The notes under the pieces were generated by a model. The model saw only the letters and a list, made by a program, of their open reading frames with translations. It did not search any database and was not told the DNA's origin. The position numbers and the translations under genes were made by a program. This document shows, piece after piece, positions 39,595-48,079 of a DNA stretch of 64,000 bases (the stretch's first letter is position 1; every line of letters starts with the position of its first letter). This stretch comes from Variovorax sp. V213 (GTDB lineage Bacteria; Pseudomonadota; Gammaproteobacteria; Burkholderiales; Burkholderiaceae_C), in the NCBI RefSeq assembly GCF_041154455.1, contig NZ_AP028664.1, forward strand, positions 248,001-312,000, read 5' to 3'.

Positions 39595-39596
39595 TC

Positions 39597-40421
39597 ATGG
39601 CCGTCATCAAGATGAAACCCACTTCGCCGGGCCAACGCGGCGCGGTGAAGATTTCGCGGGACCACCTGTTCAAGGGTGCTCCTCACGCGCCTCTGCTGGA
39701 ACCCCAGTTCCAGAAGGCCGGCCGCAACAACAACGGCCACATCACGATCCGTCATCGTGGCGGCGGTGCCAAGCACCACTACCGCGTTGTCGACTTCGTG
39801 CGCAACAAGGACGGCATCCCGGCCAAGGTCGAACGCATCGAATACGACCCGAACCGTACCGCCCACATCGCCCTGGTCTGCTACGCCGACGGCGAGCGCC
39901 GCTACATCATCGCCCCGCGCGGTCTTGAGGCTGGTGCCACGCTGCTGAGCGGTTCGGAAGCCCCGATCCGCGCCGGCAACACGCTGCCGATCCGCAACAT
40001 TCCGGTCGGCTCGACGATCCACTGCATCGAACTGCAACCCGGCAAGGGCGCGCAGATCGCACGTTCGGCCGGCACGTCGGCCACGCTGCTGGCTCGCGAA
40101 GGCGTCTACGCCCAGGTCCGCATGCGTTCGGGTGAGGTGCGCCGCATCCACATCGAATGCCGCGCCACCATCGGTGAAGTCGCGAACGAAGAGCACAGCC
40201 TGCGCCAACTCGGCAAGGCCGGTGTGAAGCGTCACATGGGTATTCGCCCGACCGTTCGCGGTGTGGTGATGAACCCGGTCGACCACCCGCACGGTGGTGG
40301 CGAAGGCAAGACTGGCGAAGGCCGCCATCCTGTCGACCCATGGGGCAACCTGACCAAGGGCTACCGTACCCGTAACAACAAGCGCACGCAGGTCTTCATC
40401 GTGTCGCGCCGCAAGAAGTAA
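39597..40421 (+). CDS. rplB: 50S ribosomal protein L2
   Basis: 274 residues. L2 is an RNA-binding core protein near the peptidyl-transferase centre. NNNGHITIRHRGGGAKHHYR and VDHPHGGGEGKTGEGRHPV, with its conserved His, are present. It starts 2 nt after the rplW stop. Confidence 0.98.
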   Translation: MAVIKMKPTSPGQRGAVKISRDHLFKGAPHAPLLEPQFQKAGRNNNGHITIRHRGGGAKHHYRVVDFVRNKDGIPAKVERIEYDPNRTAHIALVCYADGERRYIIAPRGLEAGATLLSGSEAPIRAGNTLPIRNIPVGSTIHCIELQPGKGAQIARSAGTSATLLAREGVYAQVRMRSGEVRRIHIECRATIGEVANEEHSLRQLGKAGVKRHMGIRPTVRGVVMNPVDHPHGGGEGKTGEGRHPVDPWGNLTKGYRTRNNKRTQVFIVSRRKK

Positions 40422-40431
40422 GGGATAGCAA

Positions 40432-40710
40432 ATGACTCGCTCTCTCAAAAAGGGTCCGTTTGTTGACCATCACCTCGTGGCCAAGGCCGACAAGGCTGTG
40501 ACGACGAAGGACAAGAAGCCGATCAAGACCTGGTCGCGCCGCTCGATGGTTCTGCCCGAGTTCATCGGCCTGACCATTGCCGTGCACAACGGCAAGCAGC
40601 ACGTGCCTGTCTACATTACCGATCAAATGGTCGGCCACAAGCTCGGCGAATTTGCGCTCACGCGCACGTTCAAGGGGCACCCCGCGGACAAGAAAGTCCA
40701 GAAGAAGTAA
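40432..40710 (+). CDS. rpsS: 30S ribosomal protein S19
   Basis: 92 residues of normal length. MTRSLKKGPFVDHHL and KTWSRRSMVLPEFIGLTIAV are canonical. It is in the expected order between rplB and rplV. Confidence 0.98.
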   Translation: MTRSLKKGPFVDHHLVAKADKAVTTKDKKPIKTWSRRSMVLPEFIGLTIAVHNGKQHVPVYITDQMVGHKLGEFALTRTFKGHPADKKVQKK

Positions 40711-40719
40711 GGAACGACC

Positions 40720-41052
40720 ATGTCTGAAACACGTGCAGTCCTCCGCGGTGTCCGCCTCTCGGTCGACAAGGGCCGTCTGGTCGCTGACCTGATCCGCGGC
40801 AAGAAGGTTGATCAAGCGCTCAACGTTCTGCAATTCACGCAGAAAAAGGCCGCTGTGATCATCAAGAAGGTGCTCGAGTCGGCAATTGCCAACGCCGAGC
40901 ACAACGATGGCGCCGATATCGACGAACTGAAGGTCAAGACCATCTACGTCGAGCAAGGTGCCACGCTCAAGCGCTTCACGGCGCGAGCCAAGGGTCGCGG
41001 TAACCGCATCAGCAAGCCCACGTGCCATGTGTACGTGACGGTTGGCAACTAA
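40720..41052 (+). CDS. rplV: 50S ribosomal protein L22
   Basis: 110 residues. L22 reaches into the exit tunnel, where macrolide-resistance changes occur. RGVRLSVDKGRLVADLIRG and the loop FTARAKGRGNRISKPTCHV are intact. Confidence 0.98.
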   Translation: MSETRAVLRGVRLSVDKGRLVADLIRGKKVDQALNVLQFTQKKAAVIIKKVLESAIANAEHNDGADIDELKVKTIYVEQGATLKRFTARAKGRGNRISKPTCHVYVTVGN

Positions 41053-41069
41053 GAACGCCTGGAAGAAAT

Positions 41070-41996
41070 ATGGGACAGAAAATCCATCCGACCGGCTTCC
41101 GCCTTGCGGTTACCCGTAATTGGTCCAGCCGCTGGTACGCAAGCGACCGCGATTTCGCGGGCATGCTGGCCGAAGACATCAAGGTTCGCGAATACCTGAA
41201 GAAGAAGCTGAAGAACGCTTCGGTCTCGCGCGTCATGATCGAGCGTCCCGCCAAGAACGCACGCATCACGATCTACTCGGCTCGTCCGGGCGTCGTGATC
41301 GGCAAGAAGGGCGAAGACATCGAGAACCTCAAGCGCGAACTGGGCAAGCAGCTCGGCGTGCCGGTGGCAGTGAACATCGAAGAAGTGCGCAAGCCCGAAA
41401 TCGATGCCCAGCTGATCGCCGACAGCATCACGCAGCAGCTCGAAAAGCGGATCATGTTCCGCCGCGCCATGAAGCGCGCCATGCAGAACGCCATGCGTCT
41501 GGGTGCCCAAGGCATCAAGATCATGTCGGCTGGCCGCCTGAACGGCATCGAAATCGCTCGTACCGAGTGGTATCGCGAAGGTCGCGTGCCCCTCCACACG
41601 CTGCGCGCCGACATCGACTACGGCACCTCGGAAGCCAAGACCACCTACGGCGTCATCGGCGTCAAGGTCTGGGTCTACAAGGGCGACACGCTGGGTCGTA
41701 ACGACCTGCCGGCCGTCGAAACGCCGCGTCCCGACGAAGAGCGTCGTCCGCGTGGTCCGCGCCGTGATGGCCGCCCGGGTGGCGACCGTCCGGGTTCGGA
41801 CCGTCGTGGTCCCGGCCCGCGCGCCGGTGCCCGTGGCCCGATCGGTGGCAACACCGCCCCGGCCGACGGCAGCGACAAGCCCGCAGAAGCCACTGGCGCA
41901 GCTCCCGCTGCTCCGGGTGCAGACTCGAAACCCGCCGTTAAGCGCGTCCGCAAAGCCGCGCCAGCTGCAGCAGCTGACGGTGCCAAGACCGAGTGA
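41070..41996 (+). CDS. rpsC: 30S ribosomal protein S3 with extended C-terminal tail
   Basis: 308 residues, against about 233 in E. coli. The core (MGQKIHPTGFRLAVTRNWSS, the KH segment PGVVIGKKGEDIENLK, and DIDYGTSEAKTTYGVIGVKV) is normal and ends near residue 215. After it comes a tail of about 90 residues very rich in Arg, Gly, Pro and Ala, with RRDGRPGG- and RGPGPR-type repeats. Such tails are seen in related genera; the function is unknown, possibly extra RNA binding. Confidence 0.97.
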   Translation: MGQKIHPTGFRLAVTRNWSSRWYASDRDFAGMLAEDIKVREYLKKKLKNASVSRVMIERPAKNARITIYSARPGVVIGKKGEDIENLKRELGKQLGVPVAVNIEEVRKPEIDAQLIADSITQQLEKRIMFRRAMKRAMQNAMRLGAQGIKIMSAGRLNGIEIARTEWYREGRVPLHTLRADIDYGTSEAKTTYGVIGVKVWVYKGDTLGRNDLPAVETPRPDEERRPRGPRRDGRPGGDRPGSDRRGPGPRAGARGPIGGNTAPADGSDKPAEATGAAPAAPGADSKPAVKRVRKAAPAAAADGAKTE

Positions 41997-42024
41997 TCGG
42001 TCTTAGAACTACGGAGTATTAAAA

Positions 42025-42441
42025 ATGCTGCAACCTGCACGCAGAAAGTTCCGCAAGGAACAAAAGGGCCGCAACACCGGCGTCGCAACCCGGGGCAACT
42101 CGGTTGCCTTCGGTGACTTCGGTCTCAAATGCACCGACCGCGGCCGCCTCACGGCGCGCCAGATCGAAGCCGCTCGCCGCGCGATTTCGCGTCACGTGAA
42201 GCGCGGTGGCCGTATCTGGATCCGCGTGTTCCCGGACAAGCCGATCTCGACCAAGCCCGCCGAAGTGCGGATGGGTAACGGTAAGGGCAACCCCGAGTAC
42301 TACGTCGCTGAAATCCAGCCTGGCAAGATCGTGTTCGAGATCGTCGGCGTGCCCGAAGAACTCGCCCGCGAAGCGTTCCGCCTGGCCGCCGCCAAGCTTC
42401 CGCTGCGCACGACGTTCGTCGCTCGCCAGCTCGGCGCCTGA
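42025..42441 (+). CDS. rplP: 50S ribosomal protein L16
   Basis: 138 residues. [17 protein letters not shown] and [20 protein letters not shown] are canonical. It lies near the A-site tRNA on the large subunit. Normal length and order. Confidence 0.98.
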
Positions 42442-42454
42442 GAGGAGAACATCC

Positions 42455-42706
42455 ATGGCAACACGTAAGAAAAAAGAAACTGCGGCTCCGGCCAAGGTGA
42501 CCAAGGCTGCAACCCTGCGCACGAAGGACGTCGCAGGCCTGCAAGCTGAAATCAAGGACCTGCAGAAGGCCCATTTCGGCCTGCGCATGCAGAAAGCCAC
42601 GCAACAGCTGTCGAACACCTCGACGCTGCGCGTGACGCGCCGCGACATCGCGCGCGCCAAGACCATTCTTGCTCAGAAGCAGCAAGAAACCCAAGCCGCC
42701 AAGTAA
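42455..42706 (+). CDS. rpmC: 50S ribosomal protein L29
   Basis: 83 residues, longer than E. coli L29 (63). The extra part is a Lys/Ala-rich N-terminus MATRKKKETAAPAKVTKAAT; the usual core LRTKDVAGLQAEIKDLQKAH follows. The start at 42455 is supported by GAGGAG upstream. Located at the tunnel exit next to L23. Confidence 0.95.
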   Translation: MATRKKKETAAPAKVTKAATLRTKDVAGLQAEIKDLQKAHFGLRMQKATQQLSNTSTLRVTRRDIARAKTILAQKQQETQAAK

Positions 42707-42715
42707 GGAGTGAAC

Positions 42716-42985
42716 ATGACGGAAGCTAAAAAATCCCTCAAGCGCACCTTGATCGGCAAGGTGGTCAGCGACAAGCGTGCCAAGACCGTGACCGTGCTGG
42801 TCGAGCGCCGTGTGAAGCACGAGCTCTACGGCAAGATCGTGGCCAAGACGAGCAAGTACCACGCCCATGACGAAAAGGGCGAGTACAAGCTGGGCGACAC
42901 CATCGAGATCACGGAAAGCCGTCCGATCTCGAAGACCAAGAACTGGGTCGTGACCCGCCTGGTCGAGAAGGCCGTGCTGGTCTGA
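42716..42985 (+). CDS. rpsQ: 30S ribosomal protein S17
   Basis: 89 residues. LKRTLIGKVVSDKRAKTVTV and the C-terminal SKTKNWVVTRLVEKA are typical. The ATG at 42716 has AGGAG 5 nt upstream; an in-frame GTG two codons earlier is unlikely. Last gene of this block: the spc genes (rplN on) do not follow. Confidence 0.97.
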   Translation: MTEAKKSLKRTLIGKVVSDKRAKTVTVLVERRVKHELYGKIVAKTSKYHAHDEKGEYKLGDTIEITESRPISKTKNWVVTRLVEKAVLV

Positions 42986-43032
42986 TCACTGGTTGATCGA
43001 ACTCGGGAAGCCCCGCGAAGGCAACCCACCCG

Positions 43033-43066
43033 GAAACGGCCCACAATGTGGGCCGTTTTTCTTTTT
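43033..43066 (+). terminator. intrinsic terminator after rpsQ, abutting the peroxiredoxin ribosome site
   Basis: 11-bp perfect stem AAACGGCCCAC/GTGGGCCGTTT with an AAT loop, then TTTTTCTTTTT. The Shine-Dalgarno of the next gene (AGGAG at 43068) begins 2 nt later. Confidence 0.92.
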
Positions 43067-43079
43067 CAGGAGCACTCAG

Positions 43080-43586
43080 ATGATCAAAGTCGGCGACACC
43101 CTTCCTTCGGCAACCCTGCAGGAATATTCCGAGGTCGAGGGCGAAGGCTGCAGCATCGGCCCGAACCCGGTGGACGTGAGCAAGGCCACGGCCGGCAAGA
43201 CCATTGCGCTGTTCGCGCTGCCCGGCGCCTTCACGCCGACCTGCTCGGCCAAGCACGTGCCCGGCTATGTGCAGCACTTCGACGACTTCAAGGCCGCCGG
43301 CGTGGACGAGATCTGGTGCGTGAGCGTGAACGACGCTTTCGTGATGGGCGCCTGGGCACGCGACCAGAAGACCGGCACCAAGGTGCGCATGCTGGCCGAC
43401 GGCAGCGCCGATTTCGCCAAGGCGACCGGCCTCACGCTCGACCTGACCGGCCGCGGCATGGGCCTGCGCAGCAACCGCTATTCGATGCTCGTGAAGGACG
43501 GCAAGGTTGCCTCGCTCAACGTCGAGGCACCGGGCAAGTTCGAGGTCAGCAACGCCGAGACGCTGCTGGCGCAAGCCCGCGGCTAA
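43080..43586 (+). CDS. peroxiredoxin (Prx5 type)
   Basis: 168-residue thiol peroxidase that reduces hydrogen and alkyl peroxides. Peroxidatic Cys55 is in PGAFTPTCSAKH; LFALPGAF and GRGMGLRSNRYSMLVKDGKV are typical of Prx5-type enzymes, often glutathione- or glutaredoxin-dependent. Cytoplasmic. A strong terminator ends 13 nt before the start codon, so expression needs read-through or a promoter within the hairpin. The stop overlaps the convergent GNAT gene's stop by 2 nt. Confidence 0.93.
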   Translation: MIKVGDTLPSATLQEYSEVEGEGCSIGPNPVDVSKATAGKTIALFALPGAFTPTCSAKHVPGYVQHFDDFKAAGVDEIWCVSVNDAFVMGAWARDQKTGTKVRMLADGSADFAKATGLTLDLTGRGMGLRSNRYSMLVKDGKVASLNVEAPGKFEVSNAETLLAQARG

Positions 43587-44170
43587 AGCTCCACCTTGAG
43601 GTAGTGCGCGCCCGCAATCGGGTTGTGATAGTAGGGCGGCACTTCCTCGAAGCCCAGGTCTTCATAGAGCGCGCGGGCCGATTCCATGTCGTCCAGCGTG
43701 TCGAGCAGCACGCAGGCATAGCCCGCGCCGCGCGCGGCATCGAGGATGGCTTCGGCAAGTTGCCGTCCGACGCCGAGCCCGCGAAAGCCGGGCCGCACGT
43801 ACAGCCGCTTCATCTCCGCGCAATTGGCGTAGTCGGCATTGTCGAGCGGGCGCAGGGCACAGCACCCGGCCACGTGCGCCAGCGTTCCACCGGATCGCAG
43901 GAGGGTCGGCGCCTGCTGTCCGGTGTCCTCCTTGATATGGGCCGGATCGACCAGGGCGAGCAGCAGGGCGCCGCGCGGCTCCGCGTAGTCGCCCGGCAGG
44001 CCGGCCACTTCGTCGTCGAAGTTCTGGAAGCACAGGTCGATGCCCAGCGAAGCGGCGTAGTCGCGAAAGATCGCGCGCGTTGCATCGATCTCATGAGGTT
44101 CGTCGGGCGTCAACAGCACGACGGCCGGCGTGTCGGCCAGCGGCAGGGGGCGCGAAACCGAGGAACTCAT
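43583..44170 (-). CDS. GNAT family N-acetyltransferase
   Basis: 195-residue acetyl-CoA-dependent transferase. The acetyl-CoA-binding motif A is RLYVRPGFRGLGVGRQLAEA, followed by LLDTLDDMESARALYEDLGF (motif B). The target is unknown. The start at 44170 overlaps the cytochrome b561 stop as ATGA, suggesting co-expression. The 3' end overlaps the convergent peroxiredoxin gene. Confidence 0.88.
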   Translation of the reverse strand: MSSSVSRPLPLADTPAVVLLTPDEPHEIDATRAIFRDYAASLGIDLCFQNFDDEVAGLPGDYAEPRGALLLALVDPAHIKEDTGQQAPTLLRSGGTLAHVAGCCALRPLDNADYANCAEMKRLYVRPGFRGLGVGRQLAEAILDAARGAGYACVLLDTLDDMESARALYEDLGFEEVPPYYHNPIAGAHYLKVEL

Positions 44171-44886
44171 ACGCGCAGCGACGCAATCCAGTACGCCACG
44201 CCTGCACACATGGCGAACAGCACCAGCGCAAGCCCGCGCGAGGCGGTGTCATCGCGGCTTGGCGTCACCTGGCTTGCGGCACCGGCCGCTGTGATCAGCT
44301 TGTCGCCCGAAACCATGGGCCGCACCAGGCGATGCCGCTTGACCAGCACATAGAAGAGCACCGCCAGCACATGCAGGCTCACGAGCGCAATCATGAGCGT
44401 CTTGCCTTGCGATTTGTGCCAACCGGTTGCAAGGCTCACCACTGCACTCGAAACGAAGCGCGTAAGCGGCCCCGCGGCCGAAACCTCGTCGTCCGCCACC
44501 AGCCCCGTGCCCACCTGCACCGCAAGCACCGCCAGCACCGCGAACACCGACAGTGCGCCCAGCGGCGTATGGCCGATCACATGATGGGGGTGGGCCCGCC
44601 CGCGCAGGTATGCGACGACGGAGCCCGGGCCGTAGAAGAACGAGGCAAAACGCGACCAGCGCCCGCCCACGAAGCCCCAGCACAGGCGGAACAGCAGCAA
44701 GGCGAGCACCGTGTAGCCCAGGCGGAAGTGCCACTCCATCACGCCGCCCAGGCCGGTGGCGATCAGGCCGACGACGGCGGCGCTCAGTGTCCAGTGGAAA
44801 ACCCGCGTGGGCAGGTCCCAGATGCGTGCTCGGACGGGGGGATCGGACGCTGCGGCCGGCATGGAGGCCACGGAGGAGTCGGTCAT
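44167..44886 (-). CDS. cytochrome b561-type membrane protein
   Basis: 239-residue four-helix b-type cytochrome of the Ni,Fe-hydrogenase-cytochrome-b/b561 family. The first helix WDLPTRVFHWTLSAAVVGL carries a haem-ligand His; others are in MEWHFRLGYTVLALLLFRL and ALVSLHVLAVLFYV. It is a likely quinone-side electron carrier. It is divergent from the cytochrome c' gene 157 bp away, a common pairing, so the two may exchange electrons. The start is MTDSSV at 44886. Confidence 0.88.
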   Translation of the reverse strand: MTDSSVASMPAAASDPPVRARIWDLPTRVFHWTLSAAVVGLIATGLGGVMEWHFRLGYTVLALLLFRLCWGFVGGRWSRFASFFYGPGSVVAYLRGRAHPHHVIGHTPLGALSVFAVLAVLAVQVGTGLVADDEVSAAGPLTRFVSSAVVSLATGWHKSQGKTLMIALVSLHVLAVLFYVLVKRHRLVRPMVSGDKLITAAGAASQVTPSRDDTASRGLALVLFAMCAGVAYWIASLRV

Positions 44887-45043
44887 CGAGAAGGCTGGGT
44901 GCGCAAAACTGCGGAAGGCGCAGATTAGCAAAGTCCGGCCGGCTTCATGCTTCGGGTTGTCGCTATGCGCGCTGTAACGGTGCCTCTACACTCGGCGCGG
45001 CGCCGCTTTCGACGGTGTCGTACCAACTATAAGGACCCCCCCG

Positions 45044-45490
45044 ATGATTCGACTTGCTTCGTTCGCCCTGGCCGCTGCGTGCGCCGCGATTTCCCTGCCG
45101 GCTGCGGCCCAGTTCGCCAAGCCCGAGGACGCCGTCAAGTACCGCCAGAGCGCGCTGTTCGTGATGGGCCAGCATTTCAGCCGTGTCGGTGCCATGGCCA
45201 ACGGCCGCGTCCCCTACGACGCGGCGGCCGCCACAGCCAACGCCGAGATCGTGGCCGAAATGGCCAAGTTGCCCTGGGCCGGTTTTGCCGCCGCAACCGA
45301 GGGCGGCAAGAGCAAGCCCGAGGTCTGGAAGGAAACCGCGAAGTTCAAGGAACACCAGGACAAGATGATCGCCGAGACCGGCAAGCTGGTGGTCGCGGCC
45401 AAGGCGGGCAACATCGACGCGCTCAAGGCCCAGTTCGGCTCGACCGCCGGGAGCTGCAAGGCCTGCCACGACAGCTTCCGCAACCAGTAA
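45044..45490 (+). CDS. cytochrome c' (class II c-type cytochrome)
   Basis: 148 residues with a signal peptide (MIRLASFALAAACAAISLPA). The single haem site CKACH is at the C-terminus (Cys138, Cys141, His142), as in cytochromes c' and c556. FAKPEDAVKYRQSALFVM gives the first helix; a Met in that helix points to the c556-like six-coordinate form. It is a periplasmic carrier, possibly the partner of the b561 protein encoded divergently. Confidence 0.92.
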   Translation: MIRLASFALAAACAAISLPAAAQFAKPEDAVKYRQSALFVMGQHFSRVGAMANGRVPYDAAAATANAEIVAEMAKLPWAGFAAATEGGKSKPEVWKETAKFKEHQDKMIAETGKLVVAAKAGNIDALKAQFGSTAGSCKACHDSFRNQ

Positions 45491-45567
45491 GTCGTCGCAG
45501 AAAGGCAAAAGGCGCTCAGTGGAGCGTGGTTTCCGGCAGCCCAGACCGGCCGCGCCTGCCCCTTCCA

Positions 45568-45657
45568 GAAACACCGGGGAACCGGCTCTGCCGGACCTCT
45601 GGTGTTGCCCCCGGTAGGGGGTGGGAGAAGCGACACGAAGTGCGCGGAGCCTGGGGG
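45568..45657 (-). repeat. two-hairpin intergenic repeat, copy 3
   Basis: It starts about 10 nt past the tlpA-like stop. CCCCC/GGGGG stem with loop ggta-type and CCGGC/GCCGG stem with loop tct. It occupies most of the convergent gap between the cytochrome c' and tlpA-like genes. Confidence 0.78.
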
Positions 45658-45667
45658 CGAGCCAAGG

Positions 45668-46165
45668 CTAAGCCTCGGCGAGCAATTTCTCGATCAGCTT
45701 GTGGAGTTCGGCGAAATCGGGCTCGCCCACGTAGCGCTTCACGATCTCGCCCTTCTTGTTGACCAGGTAAGTGGTGGGCGTGAGCTTCACGTCGCCCCAG
45801 GCCTGCGCCACGCTGCCGGTGTTGTCGATCGCCACCTTGAACGGCAGCTTGCGGGTTTCGGCAAAGTTGACGACGTAGCTCGGCGGGTCGTAGCTCATGG
45901 CCACCGCCAGCGTGTCGTAGCCCTTCGACTTGTACTTGTCGTAGGTGGCGATGACCTTCGGCATCTCGGCCACGCAGGTCACACAGCTCGTGGCCCAGAA
46001 GTTGACCAGGGTGACCTTGCCCTTCAAGTCATCCGTGCTCTTCTTGCTTCCGTCGAGCAGCACGAAGGTCGAGGCCGGCGCAGCCGTGGCGCCCGAACCC
46101 AGGTACACGCCCACGCCGGCGGCCAATGCAAGCACGACTGAGGCGACGGCGATGTATTTTTTCAT
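45668..46165 (-). CDS. TlpA/ResA-type thioredoxin-like protein
   Basis: 165-residue exported disulfide protein. The N-terminus MKKYIAVASVVLALAAGVGV is a membrane anchor or signal peptide; the active site is FWATSCVTCVAEMP with Cys61 and Cys64. The cis-Pro is in LTPTTYLVNKKGEIVKRYVG. CVTC replaces the commoner CxPC. Such proteins reduce apocytochrome c cysteines or other periplasmic thiols; the adjacent cytochrome c' gene fits that, but this is inference. Confidence 0.88.
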   Translation of the reverse strand: MKKYIAVASVVLALAAGVGVYLGSGATAAPASTFVLLDGSKKSTDDLKGKVTLVNFWATSCVTCVAEMPKVIATYDKYKSKGYDTLAVAMSYDPPSYVVNFAETRKLPFKVAIDNTGSVAQAWGDVKLTPTTYLVNKKGEIVKRYVGEPDFAELHKLIEKLLAEA

Positions 46166-46256
46166 GGCAACTGAGAGAGAGGGGCGGCGCGATTTTAGTT
46201 CCGCCGGGCGGATCGTGCCGGGGCGTGCCCCCGGGCGGCTCGATAATCGTTCCCCG

Positions 46257-46802
46257 ATGCTGTCGTCTGTTTCCCGCTCCTGGCCTGCGCTGTCCGCAGC
46301 CACCGCCGCCGTTGCGCTTGCAGCCTGCAGCCCGACCTTCAACTGGCGCGAGGTGCCGATTGCCGATGCCGGCCTGGTCGCCCTGCTGCCCTGCAAGCCC
46401 GACCGCGCCAACCGTGCCTTGCCGCTCGGCGCCGAGTCGGTGCAGGTCGACATGGCGGGTTGCGAGACCGGGGGCGCGACCTTTGCCATTGCCCATGCAT
46501 CCGCCGGGAGCCCCGCGCAGGCCGAGGCCTGGCTCGCTGCGTGGCGCGCGGCCATGCGCAGCCAGCTGGCCGACGCGCAGCTGACCGAAGGCGCCGCCGC
46601 CTTGCAACGCGCCACCTTGGCCCCCGCGCCAGCGCGGCTCGATGCGCAGCCGGCCCAAAAGGGCGCCGCGCCCGTCCAGGTGCTCTGGTTCGCCCAATCC
46701 CAAAAAGACGGCAGCGTTGCGCTCTACCAGGCCACGGTGCTCGGGCGGCCTTCGTCCCCCGAGGCAGCGAAGACTTTCTTCGAGGGGCTGCGTCTCCCGT
46801 GA
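46257..46802 (+). CDS. lipoprotein of unknown function
   Basis: 181 residues. The signal peptide ends in lipobox ALAAC at Cys24. The mature part has FNWREVPIADAGLVALLPCK and a later QVLWFAQSQKDGSVALYQAT; two further cysteines (in LLPCKPDR and MAGCETGG) could form a disulfide. I recognise no named family. Its stop is overlapped by the MFS start (GTGA), so the two are translated together. Confidence 0.78.
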   Translation: MLSSVSRSWPALSAATAAVALAACSPTFNWREVPIADAGLVALLPCKPDRANRALPLGAESVQVDMAGCETGGATFAIAHASAGSPAQAEAWLAAWRAAMRSQLADAQLTEGAAALQRATLAPAPARLDAQPAQKGAAPVQVLWFAQSQKDGSVALYQATVLGRPSSPEAAKTFFEGLRLP

Positions 46803-48079
46803 GCGCGGCAACCCCCATGGGCGGCGGCCTGCTCGCCGGGCGGCGGCGAATCGCCACCGTGTTCCTGGCCTTTGCCTTCGCCTACTTTTTCTCGACGCTG
46901 GTGCGTGCCATCACGGCCACGCTCTCGCCCGTCCTCACTGCCGAGTTCGCACTCGAGTCGCGCGACCTCGGCTTGCTGGCCGGTGGCTACTTCCTGGGCT
47001 TCGCCCTCACGCAACTGCCCATGGGCACCTGGCTCGACCGCCATGGTCCCAAGCGCGTGATCGTCTGCTTCCTGTCGGTCGCCGTGGCCGGGTGCCTGCT
47101 GTTTTCGATGGCAACGCATTTTTCGCTGCTGCTGGCCGCACGTGTGCTGACCGGTGTCGGTGTGAGCGCCTGCCTGATGGCGCCGCTCACCGGCTACCGG
47201 CGCTGGCTGACGCCGCCGATGCAGCTGCGCAGCAATTCATGGATGCTGATGGTCGGCTCCACCGGTCTCGTCGGCGCGACCCTGCCGGTGCAGTGGCTCA
47301 TGCCGTACCTCGGCTGGCGGCCGCTGTTCTGGCTGTTGGCGGCAGCGGTGCTGGTGTCGATGGCGCTGATCGCCTGGGCTGCGCCCGCGTGGCGCAATGA
47401 CGACGCCGCAGCGGATGAGGCCGAAAAGGCAGGCAATTGCGAAGAGGCCGGCTACGCGGCGGTGTTTCGCGATCCTTTCTTTCGCAAGCTCGCGCCCATC
47501 GGCTTTTTCAACTACGGCGGTTTCGTCGCGATGCAGACGCTCTGGGTCGTGCCGTGGCTCACGCGCGTGGCGGGCTACACCCCCCAGCAGGCGGCCGGCG
47601 CGCTGTTCTGGATCAGCATCGCGCTGCTTGCGACCTACTGGCTCTGGGGCGTGGCCAACCCGCGGCTGGCGCAACGCGGCATTCCCGCCGCGCGTCTTTT
47701 GAGCTGGGGGCTGCCGCTCGGAATGCTCGTGTTCGCTCTTATTTTGATAGCTGGCGCCGCAGCGGGAACGCTGGCCTGGGCGGCCTTCTTATGCGCGACT
47801 ACCGTGGTCACGCTGGCGCAGCCTGCAGTGGCGCTGGCTTTGCCGACGGCCCTGGCGGGCCGCGCGTTGTCGGCCTACAACCTGGTGGTTTTCGCAGGTG
47901 TCTTCGTCGTGCAATGGGGCGTCGGCCTGCTGATCGACCTGTTCACCCGGGCCGGGTTCGGCACGTTGGCGTCGTTCCGCGCCGCGTTGTCCGTCTTGCT
48001 GGCCTGCTGCGTTATGTCATATATCTACTTCCTTTGGGCGCCCCCGCATAATCGGCGCGTAGTCCTCCGACCCGCATGA
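46799..48079 (+). CDS. MFS transporter
   Basis: 426-residue major facilitator permease with 12 predicted helices. The loop 2-3 motif is LTQLPMGTWLDRHGPKRVI, the MFS motif A. Substrate unknown; overall resemblance is to CynX/NarK-like or sugar-phosphate-antiporter-like members. The start is GTG at 46799, overlapping the lipoprotein stop, with GAGGGG upstream; the ATG at 46817 is an alternative. The stop overlaps the EIIA start as ATGA. Confidence 0.86.
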   Translation: MSAATPMGGGLLAGRRRIATVFLAFAFAYFFSTLVRAITATLSPVLTAEFALESRDLGLLAGGYFLGFALTQLPMGTWLDRHGPKRVIVCFLSVAVAGCLLFSMATHFSLLLAARVLTGVGVSACLMAPLTGYRRWLTPPMQLRSNSWMLMVGSTGLVGATLPVQWLMPYLGWRPLFWLLAAAVLVSMALIAWAAPAWRNDDAAADEAEKAGNCEEAGYAAVFRDPFFRKLAPIGFFNYGGFVAMQTLWVVPWLTRVAGYTPQQAAGALFWISIALLATYWLWGVANPRLAQRGIPAARLLSWGLPLGMLVFALILIAGAAAGTLAWAAFLCATTVVTLAQPAVALALPTALAGRALSAYNLVVFAGVFVVQWGVGLLIDLFTRAGFGTLASFRAALSVLLACCVMSYIYFLWAPPHNRRVVLRPA

